Of a DNA stretch of 43,273 nucleotides, positions 1-8,477 are shown piece after piece. The position numbers and the translations under genes are program-made. The notes below the pieces were generated by a model, which saw only the letters and a program-made list of their open reading frames with translations, was not told the DNA's origin and searched no databases. Numbering within the stretch: position 1 is the stretch's first letter; each line of letters begins with the position of its first letter. This DNA is from a virus. The stretch covers positions 1 through 43,273 of the IMG/VR virus record IMGVR_UViG_3300037189_010516; one strand, given 5' to 3'.

Positions 1-874
1 TACGTTGTGTAATTTGTCCTTGTAGATCTGAATAGTTTAAAACAACATCGCCAGTTCGTCCTGCAACACTAACAACTTCAGAAACTAGACCGTCAATCTT
101 ATCCCAATTGCCACCGTTGAACAACGCAAGGTCGCCAACGTTCCAAACTGCTATGCCATCTAGATTAGTTGTTCCCGCAAAACTAACTTTATAGTAACTG
201 CCTTTAGTTCCTGTAGAAGCAGTTAGCACTGGACGGTTCGTGCTTGCGTTCCAGGTACCTGCATAGTTTAATGCACCTAATACAGCGTCTGATAATTGTG
301 TTAAAGGAATATGGCCCTGTGCATCTAATGTGGCAATACCGTTTGGCTGTCCTTCTAAGAATGCGTTAGCCGGAGTATATCCTAATGCTGTTTCTATATC
401 TGTAGTAGACAGAGTTACTTGTCCACTTCTATTATTAAATTGTGTTACACCTGCGTTGCTTAATATACCAAGTTGATTTATAGATAAACCGTTACCTACA
501 CGAACACCACCGATAACAGTTGGACTGGCAGTTGGCAAGACATAAGCGGCAGCGGCTGAAATTACTCCGTTTCTATCAATAGAAATGCCAGCACCAATCT
601 TAACGCCACCAATTGTTGCAGTTGTAGCAGTTGTTAAACTGGCACTAATAATGTGTGTACTTGAGTTGTAAAAATATTGTATTCCGTAATCAGTATTAGA
701 TTGTGTAAAGGCAGGCGCTACAACATCGATAATAGCATTGGTATTAAATCCAGATGTGGCTCCTAAAATTTGGAAGTTTTGATTAACTTTCCAAAATGCT
801 GTTCTTAGACTGTCGCCGTCCCCTTTATTAGCAGATGTTCCAGTGTTAATTACGAGTATTGTTGCTGTTGTCAT
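1..874 (-). CDS. tail fibre-like protein, C-terminus cut by window edge
   Basis: The reading frame opens at ATG 874 (MTTATILVINTG...) and stays open to base 1, giving about 291 residues with no stop, so the gene is partial. It is rich in Gly, Ala, Thr, Asn and Ser. It contains two copies of an 'IGGVxxGxGxSI' motif (IGGVKIGAGISI and IGGVRVGNGLSI). It also has two collagen-like-turn motifs of the kind common in T4-like fibres: NRSGQVTLSTTDIETALGYT, and AGRTGDVVLNYSDLQG near the edge. These patterns are typical of phage receptor-binding or baseplate-fibre proteins, so a virion adhesin role is inferred. The start codon directly abuts the stop of the upstream 82-residue gene (TAA at 875-877), so the two are probably translated from one message. 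Confidence 0.75.
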   Translation of the reverse strand, partial: MTTATILVINTGTSANKGDGDSLRTAFWKVNQNFQILGATSGFNTNAIIDVVAPAFTQSNTDYGIQYFYNSSTHIISASLTTATTATIGGVKIGAGISIDRNGVISAAAAYVLPTASPTVIGGVRVGNGLSINQLGILSNAGVTQFNNRSGQVTLSTTDIETALGYTPANAFLEGQPNGIATLDAQGHIPLTQLSDAVLGALNYAGTWNASTNRPVLTASTGTKGSYYKVSFAGTTNLDGIAVWNVGDLALFNGGNWDKIDGLVSEVVSVAGRTGDVVLNYSDLQGQITQR

Positions 875-1126
875 TTATTTTAATCCTGCTAATCGTTTCA
901 TAGTGTCCAAATCCTGTTGTTCAACTGAAACTTCTGTATTTTCTTGCACTACCTGTGTTTCAGTATCTACATATCCGCCAGTCTGCATAGGAATATCCAA
1001 AACAAAACTACGTAAAAAGCTCATACTGCGGTCTACAGTAGGCTGAGGAATTGGTACTGAGCGACTTTCTTTTATCGCTTTGGCGTCTGTAGCTATTTCT
1101 TGTAAAATGGTCTTTTGGCGGTTCAT
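875..1126 (-). CDS. small hypothetical protein upstream of the tail fibre gene
   Basis: 83 residues, charged, without a signal peptide or membrane segment. The central part has a TVDRSMSFLRSFV stretch and the C-terminus is acidic and then basic (QQDLDTMKRLAGLK). I do not recognise a family. Its position immediately before a fibre gene, with no gap, suggests a structural or assembly role, but that is only context. The start chosen (ATG 1124-1126) lies 6 nt after an ATAAATA late-type box, and no Shine-Dalgarno sequence fits between them. An earlier ATG at 1128-1130 is out of frame. Confidence 0.6.
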   Translation of the reverse strand: MNRQKTILQEIATDAKAIKESRSVPIPQPTVDRSMSFLRSFVLDIPMQTGGYVDTETQVVQENTEVSVEQQDLDTMKRLAGLK

Positions 1127-1132
1127 ACATGG

Positions 1133-1139
1133 TATTTAT
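1133..1139 (-). promoter_or_regulatory. T4-type late promoter box (ATAAATA) close to a start codon
   Basis: On the minus strand the sequence reads AATAAATA, then six bases, then the ATG of the small gene at 1126. In T4 the late box TATAAATA sits at about -13 to -6. By that spacing, transcription would begin at or next to the A of the ATG. Confidence 0.6.
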
Positions 1140-1151
1140 TGGTTTGAGCTC

Positions 1152-1181
1152 TTGATTAAACCATTGTGAATGTGCTATAAT
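1152..1181 (+). promoter_or_regulatory. sigma-70-like promoter for the HNH gene
   Basis: TTGATT (1152-1157), an 18-bp spacer and a perfect TATAAT (1176-1181) precede the HNH gene start at 1218. This would be an early-type, host-polymerase promoter. It lies upstream of a separate late-type box in the same leader. Confidence 0.65.
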
Positions 1182-1202
1182 AGAGCTGTAATCAAGCACC
1201 CA

Positions 1203-1209
1203 ATAAATA
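1203..1209 (+). promoter_or_regulatory. late-type box (ATAAATA) just before the HNH gene
   Basis: CAATAAATA ends 8 nt before ATG 1218. Together with the upstream TATAAT this suggests tandem early and late promoters. A transcript from the late box would have a leader of only a few nucleotides. Confidence 0.55.
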
Positions 1210-1217
1210 GTTTTATC

Positions 1218-1736
1218 ATGGATACTCTAGTTTTAAACACGGACGGAAGCCCAGTGTCAATGCTTCCACTTAGCGCAATCAATTGGCAAGAAGCCATAAA
1301 ATACATGGTCTTAGACAAGGCCCATGTGTTAGAGTGGCACGAAGATTGGATTGTGAGATCAGCTCGCTGGGAAACTCGCGTGCCTGCCGTAATTATGGTA
1401 AAAGAATACATGAAGAAGAAATCTGGCATTCGTTATTCAAAACAGAATGTATTTCTTCGCGATGGGTACACATGTCAATACTGCGGCACCGATGTAAACC
1501 GCCGTACTGCTACTCTAGACCATTTGATCCCTGTTTCTAAGGGCGGAAAGTCAGTGTGGGAAAACGCTGTTTGTGCTTGTTCTAAGTGTAACAGTCACAA
1601 AGGCAATAAATCTGGGTTCAAGCCAAGAAAAATGCCTCACAAGCCTAGCTATTATGAATTAGTGGAAAGACGCAAGCAGTTTGAATTCCACTTGGCACAT
1701 CCTAGCTGGGGTCCTTACCTAGGTTTAGAGAGCTAA
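1218..1736 (+). CDS. HNH endonuclease
   Basis: 172 residues. The N-terminal part (MDTLVLNTDGSPVSMLPLSA...) matches the usual N-terminus of free-standing HNH nucleases of bacteria and phages. The HNH core spans about residues 74-135. It has a CxxC zinc knuckle (CQYC, 86-89), the DH pair (D101, H102) in TLDHLIPVSKGG, N116 in the WEN segment, and a second knuckle (C121, C124) followed by N125 and H127. It probably binds a divalent metal and nicks or cuts DNA. It could act in DNA packaging, host-DNA degradation or homing. It interrupts no recognisable gene, so homing is not indicated. An upstream in-frame ATG at 1170 is unlikely because it lies inside the promoter's -10 region. The 3' end overlaps the convergent epimerase gene by 35 bp. 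Confidence 0.85.
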   Translation: MDTLVLNTDGSPVSMLPLSAINWQEAIKYMVLDKAHVLEWHEDWIVRSARWETRVPAVIMVKEYMKKKSGIRYSKQNVFLRDGYTCQYCGTDVNRRTATLDHLIPVSKGGKSVWENAVCACSKCNSHKGNKSGFKPRKMPHKPSYYELVERRKQFEFHLAHPSWGPYLGLES

Positions 1737-2532
1737 TCCAATCTGGAAGTAGCGTTGTAGCAGACCATCCAAGTAATTCTTTTGCTTGGGTGGTATCCGC
1801 ACAAGTTTCTTTAGCATAGCCCAATAACTCTTGCTCTGTAATAATTGGGCAGTTAAACAAGGGTGCAATTTCAGCCAGGCTCCAACTTTGACCTGTGCCT
1901 AGATCTATAGTAGTGTAAGGCGGAGCTTTATCTACTGCTAGAATTAATGCTCGGGCAACATCATCAACGTGAACAAAGTCCCTACGCTGTTGTCCATTAC
2001 CACGAACTAAGATTGGTTTGCCGTTTAAGGCTGAGTGTAGCCAATTGCCTATTACTAATCCGTTATCTCCGTATGGAGCATCTTCTCCATAGCAGGTAAA
2101 GATACGACAAATAGTATAACGTAGACCCATTGAACGACTATAGGCTTCTATCACTTGCTCGCCAGACTGCTTTGTCCAGCTGTAGGGATTGAGCGGACCT
2201 GTGCCATCACCGTAGACTGAGCTAGAACTGGCAAACACTAGGTGTACTCCAAATGTAGCACATGACTGAGCAATGTATTCAGTTAATTCAATATTGTCTT
2301 TGATATAAGCTGAAGGCGATCCCCAACTTGTAGGAATTCTAGGACGAGCCGCAAGATGTATAACTGCATCAGCATCAGTTAAGGCGTATTGGAACTCCCG
2401 TCTGCCCTCTGGACTATTAAGGTCGTAGTTGCTTCTACGATCAAAGCCGTAGTATCCAATATCTGATTTATCAAGCTGTTGGCAAACATGTCGCCCAATC
2501 CAGCCATCGCTTCCTGTTACTATTATATTCAT
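1702..2532 (-). CDS. NAD-dependent epimerase/dehydratase (extended SDR)
   Basis: 276 residues. The N-terminal Rossmann motif is G7xxG10xxG13 (VTGSDGWIG). An SSSSVYGDG segment (about 102-110) and the catalytic YxxxK (Y117, K121 in PYSWTK) follow, then [12 protein letters not shown], as in UDP-hexose 4-epimerases and dTDP-sugar dehydratases. These enzymes interconvert nucleotide sugars, and the exact substrate cannot be read from the sequence. It is somewhat shorter than the usual 310-340 residues, mainly at the C-terminus. The ATG overlaps the stop of the IF-1 gene (ATGA), so it is translationally coupled. Together with the glycosyltransferases at 14-18 kb it fits a glycan-modifying role. Confidence 0.85.
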   Translation of the reverse strand: MNIIVTGSDGWIGRHVCQQLDKSDIGYYGFDRRSNYDLNSPEGRREFQYALTDADAVIHLAARPRIPTSWGSPSAYIKDNIELTEYIAQSCATFGVHLVFASSSSVYGDGTGPLNPYSWTKQSGEQVIEAYSRSMGLRYTICRIFTCYGEDAPYGDNGLVIGNWLHSALNGKPILVRGNGQQRRDFVHVDDVARALILAVDKAPPYTTIDLGTGQSWSLAEIAPLFNCPIITEQELLGYAKETCADTTQAKELLGWSATTLLPDWISSLNLGKDPS

Positions 2533-2744
2533 TGTCTGTATACAATCCTGCCTTTAGTCAGGTCATACGCACTCATTTCTACTTTAACATTGTCACCTAA
2601 CAATATTTGAATGCGGTTTTGTCTAATCTTCCCAGATACATGGGCTAGAATTAGAATCCCATTATCTAGCAATACTCTAAACATTGCATTGGGTAGTACT
2701 TCTTCTACTTTACCTATTACGGTAATAACATCATCTTTTGCCAC
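2529..2744 (-). CDS. infA: translation initiation factor IF-1
   Basis: 71 residues, the full length of bacterial IF-1, and collinear with it from the first residues. It starts MAKDDVI, then has [41 protein letters not shown] and TKGRIVYRQ. The fold is a single S1-like OB domain that binds the ribosomal A site on the 30S subunit. The start codon is GTG (2742-2744), preceded by GGAGAAAG on the minus strand. It lies between a 2OG oxygenase and the epimerase in one operon and overlaps the epimerase by 4 nt. All core positions look intact, so it is likely functional. I read it as a phage copy because its neighbours are phage-type genes. Confidence 0.93.
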   Translation of the reverse strand: MAKDDVITVIGKVEEVLPNAMFRVLLDNGILILAHVSGKIRQNRIQILLGDNVKVEMSAYDLTKGRIVYRQ

Positions 2745-2760
2745 GGGGCCACTTTCTCCT

Positions 2761-3369
2761 TTATAAAACTATTTTTCCTGATATTTTAAAATCCAAATTG
2801 AATACAGTTCTTGTATCGTTATCAATTGGATTTGAACTTGCGTGAAAATACTTACCTGGAAATAAAACAGCTCTGCCCATTTTGGGAGATATGCGCTGTT
2901 TTTCTGTTAATTTTGTAAAGTTGGACCCTAGTGTTTCATTAAAAATGACGGTGTCTCCGTCTGAGTCGTTTACATAGTAAACAACTACCATATGGCTATA
3001 AGAACCATCCACATGGGCAGGGTTATATTTTCCCTTAGAAAACTTGCGATTGTTAACCAGCATGTTTGCTTTCATCCGATAAAGATCTGACTTTTGCAAA
3101 CCAAATTTATCTTGTAACGCATATACCAACGGGCGTACAAAGTTAAAATGTTTATCAACACCGTCAACTACATCATGATAAAATAGATGAGTGTGTTGAT
3201 AGCTGTCTATTGTATTATCATCTAAAAAGATTTCTGGATACGCTGTTTTGTTTTCGTGAATATTGCTTGGCCCAAAATGCCAATCAAAGCTGTAGTCCCT
3301 AGTCATATCGTTTAAATGAAACTGATATGTAGGACTAACAATATCGTCGAGAACAATTACATCATTCAT
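2761..3369 (-). CDS. 2OG-Fe(II) oxygenase, prolyl-4-hydroxylase-like
   Basis: 202 residues with a double-stranded beta-helix signature. The metal-binding HxD is H119-V-D121 in [11 protein letters not shown]. The distal histidine is H176 in [10 protein letters not shown]. The 2OG-binding arginine is R187 in [28 protein letters not shown] is the usual strand pair of P4H-type enzymes. The family hydroxylates peptides or small molecules with Fe(II), 2-oxoglutarate and O2. The substrate here is unknown. The ATG shares one base with the ligase stop (TAATG). T4-like cyanophages commonly carry such genes. Confidence 0.85.
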   Translation of the reverse strand: MNDVIVLDDIVSPTYQFHLNDMTRDYSFDWHFGPSNIHENKTAYPEIFLDDNTIDSYQHTHLFYHDVVDGVDKHFNFVRPLVYALQDKFGLQKSDLYRMKANMLVNNRKFSKGKYNPAHVDGSYSHMVVVYYVNDSDGDTVIFNETLGSNFTKLTEKQRISPKMGRAVLFPGKYFHASSNPIDNDTRTVFNLDFKISGKIVL

Positions 3370-4664
3370 TAGATCTTTTCGCCAGCTGTAAAGCCACGGA
3401 AGCGTAAGAAGCGTGGGAAACGCAAACTATATGTACCATCCTGATTTTGGGTGATAGCATCTGCACGGACTTCAACAACTTGTCCATCTACTTTGCATGA
3501 CCAAAACTCATCCCGATCTTCGTCTGTAAATCCAGAACCTACATTGACCTTGATCAACTTGCCGTCCTCGGTACCTTCGCAAACTAATGCACCCATTTTA
3601 CCTACGTTACGGCCAGTACCTTCTTCTGTTTCTAGCACAGTAAGACTAACTTCGATAAATGGCTTTTGTTTTAACCAGCTGGTACTGCGTTTGCACTCAT
3701 AAGGAGCATTAGGATCTTTGATCATAATACCTTCAAAGCCTTTGGCAATAGCTTCTTTGTTAAATTCTTTGAACTGCATTTCACCGACATAGCCATCTAA
3801 GTCTACTTCTGTTTGCTCAATAACATCAATGCTACCGCATTTGTCAAAAGTAGGTTTAAGAGTTTTGAGCAAGGCAGAGCGTCGGCGCTGACCCATTACT
3901 GATTTGCCTTTTTGGAATTCTGAAAGCGGCACAATGTCAAACAACATAAGACGTGCGTCTTGTGCCTGTACGTCATCTTTGCGATGAACTTGCTTCATTA
4001 GGTCTTGAAAGCTCTTGCTTACAACTTCTCCGTCGAGTACATAGCTTCTACCCAAATCATCGATGTTAGCCAGAAGGCTATCTGATATGTGGCTAAAGTT
4101 TTCCAGCACTTTACCATTTCTTGTGTACTGAACAACGGTTCGAGCTTCATAGTTGACAACGGTGATACATCGTACTCCGTCCAACTTTGGTTCGAGCAGT
4201 TTAACACCCGTAATTTTCTTCTCATGATTCGCTCCGTCATGGGCAAGCATACATTCGAATACAGGGATAGGATCAATGCTTGTTCCTTTTACTGCCTTAT
4301 TTACAGTCTTTTCGCTCACACCGCAACGTAAGTCTTTGATAAGAATACGGCGGTACCAGTAGTTCCACTGATCACCTGTACTTGCGGCTAGGGCAAGTTC
4401 AATAGCATTTTTAGCATCGTTACCTGTAAGCTGACGTGTGTAAAGCAAATGTGCTAACTCTTGGAATGCCTGATAAGGCAAGCCCTGACCGTCAGGACCT
4501 GAGTGCGTAGGTACCTTCTTAACACCAAAGGTAATGTAATTGTTTAGTGCAAGATGTACTCCTGCAAAGAATTCTGTGTTGCCTGCTTTAGCTTCACGTT
4601 CAATAATGGCTTCTTTAGCCAAACGACTGTTATCGGATTCAAGCTCTTTGATGATATTATGCAT
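3369..4664 (-). CDS. ATP-dependent DNA ligase
   Basis: 431 residues, close to other viral ATP-dependent ligases. The adenylation lysine is K160 in motif I (EPKLDGVRC). Motif III is YVLDGEVV (about 206-213), motif IV is FEGIMIKDP, and motif V is WLKQKP. A C-terminal OB domain follows, beginning around VSLTVLETEEGTGRN. An N-terminal helical domain of about 145 residues precedes the core, as in T4 gp30-type enzymes. It seals nicks during phage DNA replication and repair. It is the first gene behind a consensus sigma-70 promoter, so early transcription by unmodified host polymerase is expected. The start ATG 4664 is preceded by a weak GGTAA. Confidence 0.95.
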   Translation of the reverse strand: MHNIIKELESDNSRLAKEAIIEREAKAGNTEFFAGVHLALNNYITFGVKKVPTHSGPDGQGLPYQAFQELAHLLYTRQLTGNDAKNAIELALAASTGDQWNYWYRRILIKDLRCGVSEKTVNKAVKGTSIDPIPVFECMLAHDGANHEKKITGVKLLEPKLDGVRCITVVNYEARTVVQYTRNGKVLENFSHISDSLLANIDDLGRSYVLDGEVVSKSFQDLMKQVHRKDDVQAQDARLMLFDIVPLSEFQKGKSVMGQRRRSALLKTLKPTFDKCGSIDVIEQTEVDLDGYVGEMQFKEFNKEAIAKGFEGIMIKDPNAPYECKRSTSWLKQKPFIEVSLTVLETEEGTGRNVGKMGALVCEGTEDGKLIKVNVGSGFTDEDRDEFWSCKVDGQVVEVRADAITQNQDGTYSLRFPRFLRFRGFTAGEKI

Positions 4665-4691
4665 GGTTACCTTTCTAACTGTATAAGCTAT

Positions 4692-4720
4692 ATTATAGCG
4701 TATTTTTACCAGTTTGTCAA
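4692..4720 (-). promoter_or_regulatory. consensus sigma-70 promoter for the ligase operon
   Basis: On the minus strand: TTGACA (4715-4720), a spacer of exactly 17 bp, and TATAAT (4692-4697). Both hexamers match consensus perfectly. It drives the ligase-oxygenase-IF-1-epimerase block. The promoter lies inside the 3' end of the upstream small gene, and the ligase leader is about 20-25 nt. Confidence 0.85.
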
Positions 4721-4957
4721 GACCTGTATGGTTAATTCGGTGTTTAAACCGTTGGTTATACGCACTTTACCACTTACTTTGGTAGCATAAGTCATTGTAA
4801 AAGTTGAACGAATATTGCCTTTTTCGGTTAACCAATGCAGGAAAACCTTGCAATTTGGGCTAGGAACTAGGATAGCTTCTGAGCCAAAATCCTGCTCTAA
4901 AACTGCATTTCCACCCATTTGTATCTGTCTAGTGTGTAGTTGTTTATACAAACTCAT
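4706..4957 (-). CDS. small hypothetical protein
   Basis: 83 residues from the chosen start (ATG 4955-4957, [11 protein letters not shown]), which overlaps the upstream oxygenase stop as ATGA. A longer reading from 4984 would overlap more and has no better start. It contains a VFLHWLTEKGNIRSTFTMTY segment and ends with alternating hydrophobic residues (ELTIQVLTNW), consistent with a small beta-rich domain. I do not recognise it. Its last bases contain the ligase promoter. Confidence 0.55.
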   Translation of the reverse strand: MSLYKQLHTRQIQMGGNAVLEQDFGSEAILVPSPNCKVFLHWLTEKGNIRSTFTMTYATKVSGKVRITNGLNTELTIQVLTNW

Positions 4958-5679
4958 AGTAACGGAATCCAATGATTTTCCCATACACGATTGTCAATAA
5001 ACTCACCGGGGACAATATCAAACGCAATAGTGATCCTTGGTCTATCTTTGATCTTCCAAGGAATGTTTCTGTGTAGGTCGTTACTGCTTAGGCCCATGAC
5101 CAGCATGTTGTCGCGCCCTACTACATCGATTAATTCGTATTCGTCATTGTGTTCTAACACACCTTTGTATTGATCCGCAACATCTCTGCTTTGTTTGTAA
5201 TAGTGTGGCTGTAGAGCGTAGGTAGTTTTGCTTACGTCAACATCTAAACAGAAGTAGCCGTGATAGGCCTGCATGTGTTCGGGCCAGTGGTGATGCCATC
5301 CTATACTTTCTGCACCTTCCTCATAGATATTAATCCATGCCTGCATATAATGTATTTTATCAGTAGTTTTGACTGATTGCCAGAATAGGCTTATCTCTTT
5401 AAACAGTTCCCATAGAGGCTGTGCAGAAAACATAAACACATTATATTTTTCAAATGTCTTTGTTGTGCCTTTGAATCCGTTAGTATCAACAGAGTCTTCT
5501 GGGTAGCGCATCTTAACAGTATTTGCGGCCATCATTGTACTGGCCATCAAATTTTTAAGGTTAAGATTAAGTTGCTTTATTTTGAAATAGCCCGCAGTCC
5601 ATTCATTCTGGGCTGAAGGAGCTCCCGCATCCGCAGGTTGTAACCGCGTTGGGGTTTTTAATACTAAATTGGGATCCAT
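4954..5679 (-). CDS. 2OG-Fe(II) oxygenase-like protein
   Basis: 241 residues from ATG 5679. The candidate core has a HHH cluster (129-131, [11 protein letters not shown]), then HGYFCLDVD, then a distal histidine (H203 in NDLHRNIPW) and an arginine (R213 or R215) in [12 protein letters not shown]. This resembles the Oxy_5-type 2OG oxygenase pattern, where an HxH-containing segment is followed by a GxYYL strand. The start is uncertain. ATG 5679 overlaps the IscA-type gene by 77 nt but has AAGAAG upstream. The next in-frame ATG (residue 45, about 5547) would shorten the N-terminus without touching the core. The substrate is unknown. It is in one operon with the halogenase and the IscA-type gene. 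Confidence 0.7.
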   Translation of the reverse strand: MDPNLVLKTPTRLQPADAGAPSAQNEWTAGYFKIKQLNLNLKNLMASTMMAANTVKMRYPEDSVDTNGFKGTTKTFEKYNVFMFSAQPLWELFKEISLFWQSVKTTDKIHYMQAWINIYEEGAESIGWHHHWPEHMQAYHGYFCLDVDVSKTTYALQPHYYKQSRDVADQYKGVLEHNDEYELIDVVGRDNMLVMGLSSNDLHRNIPWKIKDRPRITIAFDIVPGEFIDNRVWENHWIPLL

Positions 5680-5911
5680 TAATGTCTTCTTTATAATCTA
5701 TTGTAGCATCTGTTAGATACTGCATGCTCATAGAATCTACCAAAACATTATCAAATTGAAAATCATCTTCGTTGACTGTGTCGTCTATGGTAAATCCATA
5801 TTGCATACCACTGCAACCGCCACCTTGCACAAATGCACGGACGTACTTGCTACCATCTTCTAATAAGATGTCTGCTATTTTGATCTTTGCAGATTCTGTA
5901 ATGGTAATCAT
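5603..5911 (-). CDS. A-type Fe-S cluster carrier (IscA/ErpA/HesB)
   Basis: 102 residues, the standard family length. The three cluster-binding cysteines are present: C33 in [12 protein letters not shown], and C93 and C95 in TTCGCGSSF near the C-terminus. The family accepts Fe-S clusters from a scaffold and delivers them to apo-enzymes. Its ATG overlaps the halogenase stop by 4 nt (ATGA), so it is translationally coupled to a flavoenzyme rather than to an Fe-S enzyme. A second A-type carrier starts at 7225 on the other side of the halogenase. Seven radical SAM enzymes elsewhere in the window are plausible clients; that link is inference. Confidence 0.92.
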   Translation of the reverse strand: MITITESAKIKIADILLEDGSKYVRAFVQGGGCSGMQYGFTIDDTVNEDDFQFDNVLVDSMSMQYLTDATIDYKEDINGSQFSIKNPNAVTTCGCGSSFSPE

Positions 5912-7164
5912 AATATCATTCTTCCACCAGTATTTAAGTTGCGTTCTACGGCCTCGAGTGTTTTCTTGTTCTTTTCAGGATCTGTAAAATAGTTATAGCC
6001 AAACTTTTTATCTATCAAGTGTAAGTGATAACCGCTAAACACCCAACTTTCAGCAAAGTGCGGTAACCCATCTTGTCCTTTACGGAAGCAATCAACCAAT
6101 GCTCTTTTAAAGTGCGGGCTGTTCATTATAGTCTTAGTTGAGCGTTCTTTTGCCATACGCCAGAACGGAGTATCAAACGTACTTCCACCGTGATAGAAGA
6201 AACAGATCAAGTGCTCTAGTTGGACAGCATAGTCAATAAATCGTTCATTGACATCTTCTATTTTTAAATTGCCTTTTAAGAATTCTACAAACAAATAGTT
6301 TACATATATGTAGAAATAGATTCCTGTAGCTGTAATAGGTTCAAAGAAAATAGCACGGTTGCCGTTTTTAAGAACGTTGCCTTCAAATACAGTTTTTGCG
6401 TAGTAGCTATTAAAATGATAGTCAACTGGCGCACCTTTGCGTCCGATCTTATCCGGAGTTGTATTGAATATTTGAGCCATGTCTTCTAGAGCTTCTTCTC
6501 TAGTAGTTACAGTATCATTATACATATAACCGTGTGTATGTCTAGTAGTCAGCGGTACTCCAAACATCCAGCCATTTTTTGTAGCCATATGTTCAGTGTA
6601 CTGCCAGTTGCCAGGTTCTTCTACAGTATGTATGATTCCACTGTTAATGCTAATGCCTTCTGCAATATTATACTGATCCCAATCTGTAGGGCTTCCTCTA
6701 GTATCAACTACGAAGTCAAAGTACTCAACGCGGCCGTCAATAGTTATATTAACTCCGCGGGCTAGATTTTCTAAGCTAGAAACTGTGCCTTGCATTAGAC
6801 TAAACTTGTTAGGCCAACGCTCTAGACATTTTTTAAACACATATTCTTTTAACTTAAAGTTATTGATATGTATAGCTACACCACCATCTAGCAGTGGATT
6901 AAACCAATCCTTCTCACGCCAGTTGATAAACTTATTACCAAACTTTAGTGTGCTGTCCATTTCATGAAGATCTTCCATGAATTCAAACCCGCATGCCTGT
7001 TCCAATACTGTAATAAATCCAGAATTAGTACTTTCACCTATTTGAAACATAGGAATGTTAGGGTCATGTATGTTTACAATCTTTATCCTGTTGGGAACGT
7101 TTGCACAGAGTTGTGCAGATGTAATTACCCCGGCTGATCCTGCTCCTAATACGGCTATTCTCAT
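5908..7164 (-). CDS. flavin-dependent halogenase (tryptophan halogenase family)
   Basis: 418 residues. The FAD-binding GxGxxG is at 7-12 (LGAGSAG). It is followed by IGESTNSGF, the family's GExT segment. K74 in [12 protein letters not shown] aligns with the catalytic lysine of PrnA (K79 in the SYKxAIKFxNW context). The WxWxIP fingerprint appears degenerate as WMFGVP (199-204). [11 protein letters not shown] (274-284) aligns with PrnA EPLESTGIYF, so the position of PrnA E346 is threonine here. DTPFW (331-335) is conserved. The family uses FADH2, O2 and halide to make a hypohalous species. A cyanophage member (VirX1) is known to iodinate diverse substrates. It leads the operon with the IscA-type gene and an oxygenase. 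A late box lies at 7206-7213. Confidence 0.88.
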   Translation of the reverse strand: MRIAVLGAGSAGVITSAQLCANVPNRIKIVNIHDPNIPMFQIGESTNSGFITVLEQACGFEFMEDLHEMDSTLKFGNKFINWREKDWFNPLLDGGVAIHINNFKLKEYVFKKCLERWPNKFSLMQGTVSSLENLARGVNITIDGRVEYFDFVVDTRGSPTDWDQYNIAEGISINSGIIHTVEEPGNWQYTEHMATKNGWMFGVPLTTRHTHGYMYNDTVTTREEALEDMAQIFNTTPDKIGRKGAPVDYHFNSYYAKTVFEGNVLKNGNRAIFFEPITATGIYFYIYVNYLFVEFLKGNLKIEDVNERFIDYAVQLEHLICFFYHGGSTFDTPFWRMAKERSTKTIMNSPHFKRALVDCFRKGQDGLPHFAESWVFSGYHLHLIDKKFGYNYFTDPEKNKKTLEAVERNLNTGGRMIL

Positions 7165-7205
7165 ATTGTTTTTCTTTATAGTTTTATGCGCTAAATATAG
7201 GTAGA

Positions 7206-7213
7206 TATTTATT
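7206..7213 (-). promoter_or_regulatory. late-type box (AATAAATA) upstream of the halogenase
   Basis: AATAAATATC on the minus strand, ending 41 nt before the halogenase ATG. The predicted leader is about 35 nt, which is ordinary for a T4-like late promoter. On the plus strand CTAAATA at 7191-7197 is a weaker candidate for the divergent gene at 7225. Confidence 0.5.
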
Positions 7214-7224
7214 ATACTGCTATT

Positions 7225-7551
7225 ATGATCAATCTAACAACTGAAGCCTCCCGAAAAGTAAGCGAAAACCTTAAAAAGCGCGGCAAAGGAGTAGGGATTA
7301 GGATAGGAATAAGAACAACAGGTTGTTCCGGTTTGGCTTACGTGCTAGAGTATGTAGACAAGTACGAAGCTGAAGAAGGAGTAATAAATTATGCCCAGCA
7401 GGATTTTGTGATATTGGTTAGTCAAAAGGACGATCCTTATCTAAGCGGCCTAACAATGGATTGGGTGCGCAATGGTCTTAACGAAGGATTTGATTTTAAA
7501 AACCCTAACGAAAGAGATCGATGTGGGTGCGGCGAAAGTTTTAGAGTTTAA
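7225..7551 (+). CDS. A-type Fe-S cluster carrier (IscA/HesB), second copy
   Basis: 108 residues. C34 lies in RTTGCSGLAYVLEYVD, and C100 and C102 in RCGCGESFRV. These are the three cysteines of the IscA/HesB family. LTTEASRKVSENLKKRG is the usual N-terminal helix. It is closer to IscA than to ErpA in the GCSGLAY spelling, whereas the copy at 5603 has GCSGMQYGF. The two are therefore separate family members rather than a recent duplicate. It begins the long plus-strand block of virion and glycosyltransferase genes. No good Shine-Dalgarno precedes ATG 7225. Confidence 0.92.
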   Translation: MINLTTEASRKVSENLKKRGKGVGIRIGIRTTGCSGLAYVLEYVDKYEAEEGVINYAQQDFVILVSQKDDPYLSGLTMDWVRNGLNEGFDFKNPNERDRCGCGESFRV

Positions 7552-7562
7552 TAGGAAAACAA

Positions 7563-8477
7563 ATGGCATCGAGCAAAATTACCAAAGATACCTTTAACGG
7601 AATACAAGCAAAACTTGCTTCTATCCTAGGTGCTCCTGATCAATCAACTGTAGACTTGGGGTATAATCTAACCTTTAATAGTTCACAAGTACAAACTAAT
7701 GCAATAGTTTACGGCGATGATGTGAATAAGGCCATTGGTGACCTTAATACTATTATACAACATCAGACTGGTTTTCCAACAAACTTATCTTTATTTTCCC
7801 CTGGTCAATTAATTACAGCAACTGATTTAAATCAACTTTCTTCTATTACTACTTCTGCCGTTGCATCTCGTAATAATGTAGGAGCTTCGCTGTTGGCTGT
7901 AAAGACTTCGGATTCCTACAGTGACGGCAGTACTTGGAATACCATTAGGCAACATTCAGTAACATTAGATTGGGGAACTAATAATAATTTTAGAGGTTGG
8001 ACCAATGCAGGTGGCTTTATATCAGTATCTGCCAGCTTCTCAGGAGGTAGCGGTACTCCACAGACAGGTGCATGGGCAACATTGTTGACTTCAGCAGGAA
8101 CACTTGTATTTTCTGGAAACGCTACTTTTCAGAGCAATAATAATAGAGCAGGTAGTATCCCTAACGGAGGATTATATAACATAATTCAAAACGGACAAAT
8201 TGCAGGGCACGATGGCATTGCATTTAGAATGCTGTCTACTGAAAATCATTATACTTCAAATGCCTATACTCTAGTTGTAAATCCTTATCCGACTGGCACT
8301 GGTATGTTTAACTGTACCGGATTTACACTAACGGCATCAATGACTGACCCCCATACTGCTCCTGCTAGAACAACTGACGACTATATTGATTCTTTATTTT
8401 CTTGGTCGGTTAATACTTACTATGCATATCAACAACAAGTTCCGACAGTTGTTGCTACATCTAACAATATATCATAA
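7563..8477 (+). CDS. virion-type protein with paralogous module (copy 1)
   Basis: 304 residues, rich in Ser, Thr, Asn and Gly with few cysteines, as in phage tail or decoration proteins. The N-terminal ~110 residues (TFNGIQAKLASILGAPDQSTVDLGY...) match the start of the next gene and the last ~330 residues of the 1450-residue protein. The shared pattern is a helical LQxxVAxxLG start, then xxDLxxLS, then a beta-rich half with FRGWTNAGGFISVSASF. The equivalent segments downstream are FNAFFNAGGSVNFSIS and FRSFWNAGGSINWKFA. AGGA precedes ATG 7563. A tail-fibre or capsid-decoration role is inferred. The exact function is unknown. Confidence 0.75.
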   Translation: MASSKITKDTFNGIQAKLASILGAPDQSTVDLGYNLTFNSSQVQTNAIVYGDDVNKAIGDLNTIIQHQTGFPTNLSLFSPGQLITATDLNQLSSITTSAVASRNNVGASLLAVKTSDSYSDGSTWNTIRQHSVTLDWGTNNNFRGWTNAGGFISVSASFSGGSGTPQTGAWATLLTSAGTLVFSGNATFQSNNNRAGSIPNGGLYNIIQNGQIAGHDGIAFRMLSTENHYTSNAYTLVVNPYPTGTGMFNCTGFTLTASMTDPHTAPARTTDDYIDSLFSWSVNTYYAYQQQVPTVVATSNNIS

